Source: Sinorhizobium saheli
GTDB lineage: Bacteria; Pseudomonadota; Alphaproteobacteria; Rhizobiales; Rhizobiaceae
NCBI RefSeq assembly: GCF_001651875.1
Contig: NZ_LNQB01000078.1
Span: 366 to 64,365, forward strand
DNA length: 64,000 nt
Direction: 5' to 3'
Made by a program: the position numbers and the translations under genes. Positions 19,293-30,747 of the stretch are shown here, piece by piece. Positions within the stretch are counted from its first letter, which is position 1; every line of letters begins with the position of its first letter. The notes below the pieces were generated by a model. It searched no databases, was not told the DNA's origin, and worked only from the letters and a program-made list of their open reading frames with translations.

Positions 19293-19706
19293 CTAGAGCA
19301 GATCCATGAGGAACGGGATCAGCGGCTCGTCGGCCGGCGGCATCGGATAGTCGCGCAGCGCCTTCGGGCGCACCCATTTGATCGCCTGGCCCTCGCGTCC
19401 CTCGGCGAAGCCTTCGTAACGGCGGCAGACGTAGAGCGGCATCAGCAGGTGGAAACTGTCGTAGCTGTGGCTCGCGAAGGTCAGCGGCGCAAGGCAGGCG
19501 GCCTTGGTGCGGATGCCGAGCTCCTCATCGAGTTCACGGATCAGCGTCTCCTCCGGCGTCTCCCCGGCCTCGACCTTGCCGCCGGGGAACTCCCACAATC
19601 CCGCGAGCGCCTTTCCTTCCGGGCGCTGCGCCAGAAGGATGCGCCCGTCGGAATCGACGAGGGCGCAGGCGGCGACCAGCACGATCTTCTTTCCCTGCAT
19701 TGCCAT
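19293..19706 (-). CDS. mutT: 8-oxo-dGTP diphosphatase MutT (Nudix hydrolase)
   Basis: 137 residues. The complete Nudix box GGKVEAGETPEETLIRELDE with the following ELGI is at about residues 41-63 and supplies the metal-binding glutamates. MutT-type enzymes hydrolyse oxidised dGTP so it is not misincorporated. The start ATG at 19706 overlaps the TGA of the upstream GNAT gene (ATGA), indicating translational coupling. A second ATG at 19700 is also possible. Confidence 0.9.
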   Translation of the reverse strand: MAMQGKKIVLVAACALVDSDGRILLAQRPEGKALAGLWEFPGGKVEAGETPEETLIRELDEELGIRTKAACLAPLTFASHSYDSFHLLMPLYVCRRYEGFAEGREGQAIKWVRPKALRDYPMPPADEPLIPFLMDLL

Positions 19707-20524
19707 CAAACCTTCGGCATTCGATAGAGATAGCGATAGACCTCGGTGAACCCGGCCTTGCGATAAAGCGCGACCGCCGCCTCGTTTGCGGCTTCCACCT
19801 GCAGCCAGGCCTTTTTCGCGCCGCGCAGGCGTGCCCAGCGGAGCGACGCCTCCAGCAGCGCCACGCCGATTCCCTGCCGGCGCACCCGTTCGGCGACGGC
19901 GAACTGCATGATGCCGGCGAGATCGTTGTCGTGGACGACGAGCGACACCGCCGTCGGCCCGAGCCGGCGGTCCTCGAACAGGAACAGGCCGCATTCGGGC
20001 TTGATAGCGTTGATGATTTCGGTCAGCGCCGGCTTGCTTTCCGGCGCCTCCTTGCCAATCCCGATGCGCGCCTCGACGAAGCGACCGACGTCCTTGATCG
20101 GCAGGTGGTCTATGCCGTCGCCGAAATCGCGTTCCGCCAGATCGAGCGTCAGCACCAGGCTCTCCGCGAAGGACGTCCAGCCCTCGGCATCCATATAGGC
20201 GATCATCTGCGCGGGCGTCAGCGGCGTCTGCCGGACCGTGAGCGCACGGCCCTGTTCGGCGAAGAGCCTGCCCGCTTTCTCCAGCCGGATGGCGATGTCG
20301 CGGTAGTCCGACGGATCGAGCGGATTGACGGAGTTCAGGCGCTTGGACGGGTGCCCGGCGGTGAGCCGGATCAGCCAGCTGCCGTCATAGTGCACCGAAG
20401 CCGCCGGCCAGGCGCGAAAGCCCACGGCTTCCAACCGCCGCACGCTCGGAAGGTCGACCACGGGTGCCTGCCCGATCGTCGCGCCGTGCTCCGGAGGCTG
20501 TCTGTCGTTCGATGTCATGTCCAT
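19706..20524 (-). CDS. GNAT family N-acetyltransferase
   Basis: 272 residues from MDMTSNDRQPP (ATG at 20518 is an alternative). The C-terminal half is a GNAT fold with the acetyl-CoA pyrophosphate loop RRQGIGVALL (about residues 221-230) and the AANEAAVALYRKAGF motif near the end. The N-terminal half (VRRLEAVGFRAWPA...) is a less conserved GNAT-like region, so the protein may be a tandem GNAT. Substrate unknown. Coupled to mutT by a 4-base overlap; a RIME-like repeat separates it from argJ upstream. Confidence 0.88.
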   Translation of the reverse strand: MDMTSNDRQPPEHGATIGQAPVVDLPSVRRLEAVGFRAWPAASVHYDGSWLIRLTAGHPSKRLNSVNPLDPSDYRDIAIRLEKAGRLFAEQGRALTVRQTPLTPAQMIAYMDAEGWTSFAESLVLTLDLAERDFGDGIDHLPIKDVGRFVEARIGIGKEAPESKPALTEIINAIKPECGLFLFEDRRLGPTAVSLVVHDNDLAGIMQFAVAERVRRQGIGVALLEASLRWARLRGAKKAWLQVEAANEAAVALYRKAGFTEVYRYLYRMPKV

Positions 20525-20540
20525 TGCCTTCAATCGCCGA

Positions 20541-20646
20541 CCTACAGCGCCGTGCGCCATATCGGGCGCGTAAAGGCGCTGTAGCCCTTTGAAATTGTGC
20601 ATGTCTTGTCCTTGGATCGAAGTCGATCCAAGGGGGCATGCAATAG
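20541..20646 (+). repeat. RIME-like mosaic repeat, cleanest full copy
   Basis: First module: CCTACAGCGCCGTGCGCC...GGGCGCG...GCGCTGTAG, with complementary outer and inner arms (20541-20584). Second module: GTGCATGTCTTGTCCTTGGA / TCGATCCAAGGGGGCATGCA (about 20598-20642). It occupies the whole gap between argJ and the GNAT gene and ends at the argJ stop codon, so it would form the 3' end of the argJ mRNA. Confidence 0.75.
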
Positions 20647-21888
20647 TCAGCTTCTGTAGTCGCCGTTGATCTCGACGTATTCCTTTGTCAGATCGCAGGT
20701 ATAGACCGTGGCGCGGCCCGGGCCGAGGCCGATCTCGACGCGGATCGGAATGGTCTCGCCCCTCATGACCGCCGTCGCGGCCGCTTCCGAATAGGCCGGG
20801 TCACGCTCGCCCTCGACGGCAACGCGCACATCGCCGAACCAGATCGCCAGCCGGTCGCGCTCGGCCATCTCGCCGGATTTGCCGACGGCCATCACCACCC
20901 GGCCCCAGTTCGCGTCCTCGCCGGCGATCGCCGTCTTGACCAGCGGCGAATTGGCGATCGAAAGCGCGATGCGCTTGGCCGCGCCGTCGTTCTCCGCCCC
21001 CTCGACGGTCACCTTCACCATCTTGCGCGCACCCTCGCCGTCGCGCACCACCTGAAGGGCGAGGTCGAGCAGCAGGTCGTCGAGCGCCGCACGGAAGCCG
21101 CCGAGGCGCGGATCGGCCGCATCTTCCACCCGTGCCTGGCCGTCCTTTGCCGCAGCCCCCGTCGCAAACAGCATCAGCGTGTCTGAGGTGGAGGTGTCGC
21201 TGTCGACCGTCACCGAATTGAAGCTCGGTCCGACGCCCTCCGAAAGCAGCGCCTGGAGCGCCGCCGGCGCGATATCGGCGTCGGTGACGACGAAGGAGAG
21301 CATGGTCGCCATGTCGGGAGCGATCATGCCGGCGCCCTTGGCGATGCCGTTGATCGTGACCCTGACGCCGTCGATCTCGGCGCTGCGGGTCGCGACCTTC
21401 GGATAGGTGTCCGTGGTCATGATCGCCTTGGCCGCCTCGAACCAGAAGTCTTCGGTCGCCGACGTGGAGAGCCCGTCGAGGACGCCGGCGAACTTCGCCG
21501 CATCGAGCGGTTCACCGATCACGCCGGTCGACGCCAGGAAAACTTCGCCTTCGCCGCAACCGACGGCCCTGGCCGCGGCCTCGGCCGTGAGTTCCGTCGC
21601 CTCCCTGCCCTTCTTGCCGGTGAAGGCGTTGGCATTGCCGGAATTGACGACGACGGCGCGCGCGACGCCGCCCGGCAGGTTCCTGCGGCAGAAGTCGACG
21701 GGCGCGGAGGGGCACTTCGATCGCGTGAACACGCCGGCGACCGCCGCGGGCCGATCGAAAACCATCATCAGCACGTCCGTCCGGTTCTTGTACTTGATCC
21801 CTGCGGCCGCGGTCGCCATGCGCACACCGCGAAGGGCCGGCATCTCGGCAAAGGTTTTCGGAGCGAGCGGAGAAATGGAACCGGACAT
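20647..21888 (-). CDS. argJ: Bifunctional ornithine acetyltransferase / N-acetylglutamate synthase
   Basis: 413 residues from [13 protein letters not shown]; a 44-residue upstream extension was rejected. ArgJ recycles the acetyl group from acetylornithine to glutamate in arginine synthesis. The autocleavage motif [14 protein letters not shown] is intact, with the nucleophile Thr195 at the start of the beta chain. Whether it also uses acetyl-CoA (bifunctional) cannot be decided from sequence alone. It lies downstream of the parvulin-type gene on the same strand with a 162-base gap. Confidence 0.95.
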   Translation of the reverse strand: MSGSISPLAPKTFAEMPALRGVRMATAAAGIKYKNRTDVLMMVFDRPAAVAGVFTRSKCPSAPVDFCRRNLPGGVARAVVVNSGNANAFTGKKGREATELTAEAAARAVGCGEGEVFLASTGVIGEPLDAAKFAGVLDGLSTSATEDFWFEAAKAIMTTDTYPKVATRSAEIDGVRVTINGIAKGAGMIAPDMATMLSFVVTDADIAPAALQALLSEGVGPSFNSVTVDSDTSTSDTLMLFATGAAAKDGQARVEDAADPRLGGFRAALDDLLLDLALQVVRDGEGARKMVKVTVEGAENDGAAKRIALSIANSPLVKTAIAGEDANWGRVVMAVGKSGEMAERDRLAIWFGDVRVAVEGERDPAYSEAAATAVMRGETIPIRVEIGLGPGRATVYTCDLTKEYVEINGDYRS

Positions 21889-22050
21889 GGGTAGAAACCT
21901 GCTGTTGAGAAGGCTGGACTGTTTGCGAGAAATGCCCGAGCGGTTTTCGGCCGCCGGGCATCTGGTCTGTCGAAGGCCCTGGAATGGGCGCAAGCAGCGC
22001 GCACCATCCGCGGGCGCCATGCGTCTTTCCGCGGGGAAACCCGCGGCGAT

Positions 22051-22908
22051 TTACTTGGCTTCCTGCGCCTTGCCGGCCTCGTCATAGGCCTTCTTCAGCG
22101 CCGGATCGGAGATCTCGACCGGGGTCGCCTTCTTTGCGGAAGCCAGCAGCGCGAGGTACTTGTCGCGCATGACGAGCTGACGGACCTGGGGTTCGACCTG
22201 CTCGAGCGCCGGCGGAGCCTGCGGGCGCTTGTCCTCGACGAGGATCACGTGGAAGCCGAACTGCGTCTTGACCGGGGTCTTCGTATAGGCGCCCTTTTCC
22301 AGGGCGAAGGCGGCCTCTTCGAACTCCGGCACCATGCGGCCCTTGGTGAAATAGCCGAGGTCGCCGCCGTCATCCTTGTTGGGATCGGTGGACTTGGCCT
22401 TGGCAAGCTCGACAAAGCTCTTGCCGGCATCGAGCTCCTTGATGACTGCCTTCGCCTCGTCCTCGGTCTTGACGAGGATGTGGCGCGCCTTCACCTCTTC
22501 CTGGGGCGGAATGGCGGCGACTTCCTTGTCGTAGCGCGCCTTCACCTCTTCCTGCGTCACGGCGTCGACGACATGCTTCTTGAAGAAGGCATTGTGGAGT
22601 TCGCGCTCGGTGAGGAAGGCAACGCGCTGCTTGAAGGTGGCGTCGTCCTGAAGTCCTTCCTTCTCGGCGTCCTTGACCAGGAGCTTGACGTCGATGACGG
22701 CCGACAGGGCCGCGGCGCGCTTCTGCTCATCGGGCATCCGCTGGAGCTGCGGATCGAGGCTCGAGATCGCCAGGTCGAGTTCCGACTGGTGAATTTCCTG
22801 ATCGCCGACTTTCGCGATCACCGGATCGGTTCCTTCGGCGCGCGCGATGCCGCCTGCCGCAATCGCCGCGACCAGCGCCACGGCCGCCAAAGTCTTGTTT
22901 CTGGACAT
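22051..22908 (-). CDS. Periplasmic parvulin-type peptidyl-prolyl isomerase
   Basis: 285 residues. A signal peptide (about 1-25, ending in GIARA) is followed by a SurA/PrsA-like helical chaperone region (about 30-135) and a PpiC rotamase domain (about 140-235) with ARHILVKTEDEAKAV and GGDLGYFTKGRMVPEFE. It would assist folding of exported proteins. Divergent from secA, the export motor, with the 248-base gap shared: a sensible functional pairing. It is shorter than SurA and has one PpiC domain. Confidence 0.9.
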   Translation of the reverse strand: MSRNKTLAAVALVAAIAAGGIARAEGTDPVIAKVGDQEIHQSELDLAISSLDPQLQRMPDEQKRAAALSAVIDVKLLVKDAEKEGLQDDATFKQRVAFLTERELHNAFFKKHVVDAVTQEEVKARYDKEVAAIPPQEEVKARHILVKTEDEAKAVIKELDAGKSFVELAKAKSTDPNKDDGGDLGYFTKGRMVPEFEEAAFALEKGAYTKTPVKTQFGFHVILVEDKRPQAPPALEQVEPQVRQLVMRDKYLALLASAKKATPVEISDPALKKAYDEAGKAQEAK

Positions 22909-23017
22909 GATACTAACCTTTCACCATCGGCCATCGGCGCGATTGCCCCCGGCCCTTGAGCGAGGTCAACAACACCGGAATGTGGCGGTTCTGTAACCGC
23001 CCTACCCAGCAAGTGCG

Positions 23018-23046
23018 TTGACATAATCCGACCCCCCTCTTATCTG
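23018..23046 (+). promoter_or_regulatory. Sigma-70 promoter of secA
   Basis: TTGACA (23018-23023), 17-base spacer, then TATCTG (23041-23046), about 110 bases before the secA start. The -35 box is perfect and the -10 matches TATAAT at four of six positions. Confidence 0.55.
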
Positions 23047-23156
23047 TCACGCAACCTCGCGTCCAGAACAGTTTCCGGGCGTTTCACGGCATGTCGCGGT
23101 TTTTTGAACGCGACCCTGGAGCGCCTGGCAATACAATGAAGGAAAGGACCATTCAG

Positions 23157-25868
<2,712 letters not shown>

Positions 25869-25905
25869 GCCTCGCAACGCATAGGCTTGACCCTACCCGC
25901 ATTTC

Positions 25906-25931
25906 GATGCCGCCTCCGGGCGGCATCTTCA
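25906..25931 (+). terminator. Terminator of secA
   Basis: GATGCCGCC (25906-25914) / GGCGGCATC (25919-25927) forms a perfect 9-bp stem with a TCCG tetraloop, followed by TTC and an AT-rich stretch, 38 bases after the secA stop. Confidence 0.65.
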
Positions 25932-26066
25932 TATGCGGCGCACCAATGCTCGCAGGCAGCAACGATAGGCGTTCGGCCGCCCGATCGGGGCAACGCCGCT
26001 GAACCCTTTGTTAACGCTGGTCTGGCAGAAGTGAAGCCCTGTATTGCGTAATGTCAGGGTGTCTTC

Positions 26067-27494
26067 GTGTTCATGGCGGTATGTCAAACGGCCGGACGAA
26101 TGCTGCCGTCGGCGCTGAGGCACCGCCTGTCCCCTTTGGTGCAGCGGCTCGCACCCGCGCTCTCCGGTAACGACGCCCGCAGCCGGGCGCAGCGAATGGC
26201 CCTCATCACCTTCGCCATCCGCATCCTCAGCGCGGCCATCGCCTTCGTTTCGCAGATCGTCCTTGCCCGGCTCGTGGGCGAGTTCGAATACGGCGTCTTC
26301 ATCTTCGTCTGGGTGCTGGCGGTGCTCTTCGGCAATCTGTCGTGCCTCGGCCTGCATGCCGCGATCATCCGCTTCCTGCCGGAATATCACACGGCCGCCG
26401 CCCTTCCCGAAATCCGCGGCCTCACCACCACCGCACGGATCTTCGCGATCGTCTCCGCGACCGCGCTCGCGGCCGTCGGCGGAGCCGGCCTCTGGCTCTT
26501 CGGATCGGCGATCGAGAGCTACTACCTCGTCCCGCTCTATCTCGGCCTCATCACCCTGCCGATGATCGCGCTCGGCGACGTGATGGAGGGCACCGCGCGC
26601 GCCCATAGCTGGGCAATCGCCGCGATGAGCCCGACCTATATCGTGCGCCCGCTGCTCATTCTCGCCTTCATGCTGCTCGCGACGACGAGCGGGCTCCCTC
26701 ACAATGCCACGACGGCGATGACCGCTGCCCTGGCGGCAACCTACGTGACCACGTTGGCCCAGTTCCTCGCCATGGTCTCGCGCCTCGGCGCCCACTATGT
26801 CCGGGGGCCGATGAAGGTCGAACTCGGGCGCTGGCTGCGGGTCTCGGTCCCGATCTTCTTGGTCGACGGTTTCGGCTTCCTGCTGACCAATTCGGACGTC
26901 GTGATCGTCGGGCTCTATCTCAAGCCCGCCGATGTGGCGATCTATTTCGCGGCCGCCAAGACCATGGCGCTCGTTCATTTCGTCATGTTCGCGGTGAAGG
27001 CGGCGGCGGGCCCGCGCTTTTCCGCGGCCATGGCCGTCAACGACCGCCAGCAACTGGCGCAAATCGCCATCGAGAGCGCGCGCTGGTCGTTCTGGCCGTC
27101 GCTCGTGATGGGCGGCGCGGTGCTCGCCGCCGGTCGGCTTCTGCTTTCGCTTTTCGGCCCGGCCTTTACCGCGGGCGCCCCGCTGATGGCGATCCTTCTC
27201 GCCGGCATCCTTGCCAAGGCCTTCGTCGGGCCTGCCGAGACGTTGCTCACCATGGCCGGCCGGCAGAAGCTTTGCGTGCTCCTCTATGCGGCCGCCCTCG
27301 GCGCCAACATCGCGCTGAACGTCACGCTGATCCCGCTCTTCGGGCTGACGGGCGCGGCCGCCGCAACGGCCGGCGCGATGCTCGCGGAGGCGGCCATCCT
27401 CTACCTCGCGGTCAGACGCACATTCGGCTTCAGGCTCCTGGCGCTTGCGGGCGCTGCGAGCTTCAACGACAGGAACGAGGCGATCCAGCCATGA
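26067..27494 (+). CDS. Polysaccharide flippase-like membrane protein (MOP/Wzx superfamily)
   Basis: 475 residues, mostly hydrophobic, with about 12 predicted membrane helices from residue 50 on, including IRILSAAIAFVSQIVLARLV near the start and a paired C-terminal set. The pattern fits the oligosaccharide flippase (Polysacc_synt/Wzx, MATE-like) superfamily, which moves lipid-linked glycans across the inner membrane. The stop overlaps the start of the next gene (ATGA), so the two are translationally coupled. No glycosyltransferases are adjacent, so the cargo is unknown. Confidence 0.82.
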   Translation: MFMAVCQTAGRMLPSALRHRLSPLVQRLAPALSGNDARSRAQRMALITFAIRILSAAIAFVSQIVLARLVGEFEYGVFIFVWVLAVLFGNLSCLGLHAAIIRFLPEYHTAAALPEIRGLTTTARIFAIVSATALAAVGGAGLWLFGSAIESYYLVPLYLGLITLPMIALGDVMEGTARAHSWAIAAMSPTYIVRPLLILAFMLLATTSGLPHNATTAMTAALAATYVTTLAQFLAMVSRLGAHYVRGPMKVELGRWLRVSVPIFLVDGFGFLLTNSDVVIVGLYLKPADVAIYFAAAKTMALVHFVMFAVKAAAGPRFSAAMAVNDRQQLAQIAIESARWSFWPSLVMGGAVLAAGRLLLSLFGPAFTAGAPLMAILLAGILAKAFVGPAETLLTMAGRQKLCVLLYAAALGANIALNVTLIPLFGLTGAAAATAGAMLAEAAILYLAVRRTFGFRLLALAGAASFNDRNEAIQP

Positions 27495-28765
27495 TCGGCA
27501 ATGTTCATCTACCCGGCGACGTCAACGGTAGCGCCGGCCGCCTGCTTGGCGGACTGGCGCAACCCGGCACGAGCCCTTCGCAGGCCGAGCGGACCCTGAT
27601 GGTGGGGCGCCCCGGACGGCACCTTGCGATCTATCCGGCGCGAGCCGGCTACGAACTGCAGCGCGAACTCGACTTTCTCTCCAACCGCGCGATCGAGCCC
27701 AACGTCTTCTTCACCGGGCGCTTCCTCGCCCCGGCCATGCCGCGGCTCGAAGACCGGGTCATCCGCTTCGCCGTCATCCGCGACGACAGCGAATTGCGCA
27801 GCCGCGCGCGTTTGCTCATGCCGTTCTCGATCGAGAAGCCCGGCTTCTCGATCGGCGCGTCCATCATTCGCGCCTGGTCGAATCCCTTCGGCCCCCTGGG
27901 CACACCCCTTCTCGACGCGGAAGACGCGGCCGAAACGATCAGCAACCTCTATGAGGCGCTTGCCGCCCCCTCCTCCGGCCTGCCTTCCGTGCTCGTGCTT
28001 CCGGACGTCAGGCTGAAAGGCAAATTCGCGCAGCTTGCCCGCGCCGTAGCCATCGGTGAGAACCTGCCGCTGACCGTCACCGACACCTTCGAGCGGCCGA
28101 TGCTCGAAAGCCTGCTCGACGGCCCCGGCTATCTGCGCCAGACGGTCAGCCGCGCCCACCGCAAGGACATGCGGCGGCAATGGAACAACCTCGCCAAAGA
28201 GGGGGCGCTCGCCTACGATGTCGCCCGCCGGCCCGACGAAATCCGCCTGCGGATGGAGGAGTTCCTGGCGCTCGAGGCGTCCGGCTGGAAGGGACGCGAA
28301 CGCACCGCCATGATCATGGACCGCTTCCGGGCCGCCTTCGCAAGGGAGGCGGTGACCAATCTCGCGGAGGCCGACAGCGTGCGCATTCACACGCTCGACC
28401 TCAACGGCCGGGCGATTGCCTCCATGATCGTGCTGCTGATGGGCGGCGAAGCCTATACGTGGAAGACGGCCTACGACGAACGCTATGCGAAATATTCGCC
28501 GGGCAAGCTGCTGCTCGCGGAATTGACCGAGTGGCACCTCGACGACGCCAACATCGTCCGCTCCGATTCCTGCGCAACGCCAGACCATCCGATGATCGGC
28601 CGCCTCTGGCAGGAGCGCGAAGAAATGGGCACGCTCGTCATCGGCCTTGAACAGAACCGCGACCGCGACGTCCGCCAGGTAGCCGCACAGCTCCACCTCT
28701 ATCGCAACACCCGCAACATGGCGCGGCTCCTGCGCGAAAAGATACGGGCGCTGGCGGGACGGTAG
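27491..28765 (+). CDS. GNAT/FemAB-like acetyltransferase (BioF2/CelD-type)
   Basis: 424 residues from MIGNVHLPGDVNG. The open frame extends 73 codons upstream but that part is antisense to nothing and overlaps the flippase, so it was trimmed. The C-terminal half contains RKDMRRQWNNLAKEGAL and the late VRIHTLDLNGRAIASMIVLL and YAKYSPGKLLL segments typical of the Acetyltransf_6 (BioF2/CelD-like) fold, found in exopolysaccharide and cellulose loci. It would act in the cytoplasm. Coupling to the flippase suggests acylation of the glycan it exports; that is inference. Confidence 0.82.
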   Translation: MIGNVHLPGDVNGSAGRLLGGLAQPGTSPSQAERTLMVGRPGRHLAIYPARAGYELQRELDFLSNRAIEPNVFFTGRFLAPAMPRLEDRVIRFAVIRDDSELRSRARLLMPFSIEKPGFSIGASIIRAWSNPFGPLGTPLLDAEDAAETISNLYEALAAPSSGLPSVLVLPDVRLKGKFAQLARAVAIGENLPLTVTDTFERPMLESLLDGPGYLRQTVSRAHRKDMRRQWNNLAKEGALAYDVARRPDEIRLRMEEFLALEASGWKGRERTAMIMDRFRAAFAREAVTNLAEADSVRIHTLDLNGRAIASMIVLLMGGEAYTWKTAYDERYAKYSPGKLLLAELTEWHLDDANIVRSDSCATPDHPMIGRLWQEREEMGTLVIGLEQNRDRDVRQVAAQLHLYRNTRNMARLLREKIRALAGR

Positions 28766-28804
28766 GGGCTAGCGGCCCGATGCCGCCAATCCACCCCCTC
28801 TGGC

Positions 28805-30445
28805 CTACCGGCCCGCAGCGATCTCAGCCGCTGCCTTTTCCCGCAAGAGCCGCCGGATGACCTTGCCCGAGGTGGTGAGCGGCAGGCTCTCGACGAAGTC
28901 GATCTCGCGCGGATATTCGTGCATCGACAGTCGGTTTTTCACCCAGTCGCGGATGCCCGCGGCAGTCTCGTCGTTGGCGGCCGCTCCCGGCTTGAGCACC
29001 ACATAGGCCTTGACGATTTCGGTGCGGATCGGGTCCGGCTTGCCGACAGCCGCCGCGAGCTGGACGTCGGGATGCCCCGCGAGACAATCCTCGATTTCGC
29101 CCGGGCCGATGCGGTAGCCGGACGAGGTGATGACATCGTCGTCGCGGCCGAAGAAGGTGAAGTAGCCCTCGGCGTCCATCACGCCCTGGTCGCCGGTGGT
29201 CATCCAGTCGCCGATGAACTTCGCCTCGGTCGCTTTGTCGTTGCCCCAGTAGCCGAGAAACATCACCGGATCGGGGCGTCTCACCGCCACCTGCCCGACC
29301 GTTCCGGGCGGCAGCACGCGCCCTTCGGCGTCGATGATCGCCACCCGGTGCCCGGGTGCGGCCTTGCCCATCGAGCCCGGCTTCAAGACGCCGAGATCGG
29401 CCGCCGAGGAGATGACGATGTTGCACTCGGTCTGGCCGTAGAATTCGCTGACCTCGATGCCGAGCGCCGCTCTCGCCCACTCGAAGGTCTCGCGCCCGAG
29501 CGCCTCGCCTGCCGAGCCGATCGTCCTCAGATTGAGCCTGTAGCGCGCCCGCGGCTCGTCGACGGACTTCAAGAGCCTGAGCGCCGTCGGCGGAATGAAG
29601 GCGTTGCGCACGTCCATCTCCTCCATGATCCGGAACGCCATGTGCGCGTCGAACTTCTGCGCCGGCGAGGAGACCACCGGAACGCCGAAAAAGAGTGACG
29701 GCAGCAGCGCGTTCAGGAGGCCGCCTGCCCAGGCCCAGTCGGCCGGCGTCCACATGCGGTCGCCCGGCTGCGGCAGGAAATGATGGTGAAGCTGGAAGCC
29801 GGGCAAATGGCCGAGCAGGACGCGGTGGCCGTGCAGGGCGCCCTTCGGCGGCCCCGTCGTTCCGGAGGTATAGATCATCAGCGCCGGATCATCCGGCGTC
29901 GTGTCGGCCGCCTGGAAGCGGACGTCCCCGGCCTCAAGCGCGCGGAAGGGAACGGTACCCGGCGCCTCGCCCTCCTCCGCAAGCACGACCAGCCGGAGGT
30001 CCGGCAGATCGCCCCGGATCGCCGCCAGCCGCTCATTGCCGAAGCGATTGGTGACGATCGCCGTGGCGCCCGCGTCGCGCAGCCGATAGGCGAGCGCCTC
30101 GACGCCGAAGAGCAGCGCGAGCGGCAGCGCGATGGCGCCGAGCTTGTAGATCGCCGCGTGGGCAATCGCCGCCTCGAAACCCTGGGGCAGGAGGATGGCG
30201 ACGCGATCGCCCGGCCGCACGCCGTGCGCGACGAGTCCACCGGCAAAGGCGGAGGAGCGGGCCGCGAAGGCTCCGTAACTCAACGCGAGATGCGCGCCGT
30301 CGGGGCTGAAATGCTGAAGGCAGATGCGCTGCGGATCACGCGCCGCCCAGGCGTCGCTGACGGCAACGCCGATGTTGAACCTCTCCGGAATCCGCCAGCG
30401 GAATTCGCGGTAGAGTTCGTCGTAGGTCTCGAACGTCGGTAGCAT
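28805..30445 (-). CDS. AMP-binding acyl-CoA synthetase
   Basis: 546 residues. An adenylate-forming enzyme: carboxylate + ATP + CoA gives acyl-CoA via an acyl-AMP. The P-loop YTSGTTGPPKGA (about residues 191-202), the hinge region GYRIGPGEIEDCL and the C-terminal catalytic Lys in LTTSGKVIRRLL are present. The N-terminus MLPTFETYDELYREFRWRIPERFN resembles acyl-CoA synthetases acting on acetate-like, medium-chain or aromatic acids; the substrate cannot be fixed. Convergent with the acetyltransferase gene and divergent from the Gln-rich protein gene. Confidence 0.9.
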   Translation of the reverse strand: MLPTFETYDELYREFRWRIPERFNIGVAVSDAWAARDPQRICLQHFSPDGAHLALSYGAFAARSSAFAGGLVAHGVRPGDRVAILLPQGFEAAIAHAAIYKLGAIALPLALLFGVEALAYRLRDAGATAIVTNRFGNERLAAIRGDLPDLRLVVLAEEGEAPGTVPFRALEAGDVRFQAADTTPDDPALMIYTSGTTGPPKGALHGHRVLLGHLPGFQLHHHFLPQPGDRMWTPADWAWAGGLLNALLPSLFFGVPVVSSPAQKFDAHMAFRIMEEMDVRNAFIPPTALRLLKSVDEPRARYRLNLRTIGSAGEALGRETFEWARAALGIEVSEFYGQTECNIVISSAADLGVLKPGSMGKAAPGHRVAIIDAEGRVLPPGTVGQVAVRRPDPVMFLGYWGNDKATEAKFIGDWMTTGDQGVMDAEGYFTFFGRDDDVITSSGYRIGPGEIEDCLAGHPDVQLAAAVGKPDPIRTEIVKAYVVLKPGAAANDETAAGIRDWVKNRLSMHEYPREIDFVESLPLTTSGKVIRRLLREKAAAEIAAGR

Positions 30446-30747
30446 GGCTGCGCCGGAGTTTTCGTCGATCGTCGTAAGCCAGCTAGCATCTTCACCCCCT
30501 CAAATTCAATGGGTGGGCGCGACGGCGGCCGCGCGCGATGAAGCGACCGCGCTTTGAAGCGCTCGGGCAGCCAAGGTGTTCTTGCAAAATAATCGTTCGC
30601 GACAACAACATCGATCGGGCGTTGCAGGTGCCGGAAGAAAAATGGAGGCGGGAGAGCACCTTGCGGCAAATGCGTGCGCTCCGGAACAAAGCTCGAATTG
30701 CCCGGTTAGCTTGCCTGGAAGGGACGCATTACTGGGAGAAACTTCTG
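30446..30747. other. Intergenic region between the acyl-CoA synthetase and the Gln-rich gene
   Basis: 302 bases shared by two divergent genes. No gene is supported: the frame at 30538 is a fused upstream extension of the Gln-rich protein. It holds an EcfG-type promoter candidate (30683-30707) for the rightward gene. Confidence 0.5.
30683..30707 (+). promoter_or_regulatory. EcfG/RpoE2-type general stress promoter
   Basis: GGAAC (30683-30687) and TT (30706-30707) are separated by 18 bases, with GGTT at 30704-30707. This fits the GGAAC-N18/19-TT form published for Sinorhizobium RpoE2 and is close to the wider GGAAC-N16/17-CGTT consensus, mismatched only in the C. It lies 41 bases before the start of the Gln-rich gene. 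Confidence 0.5.
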
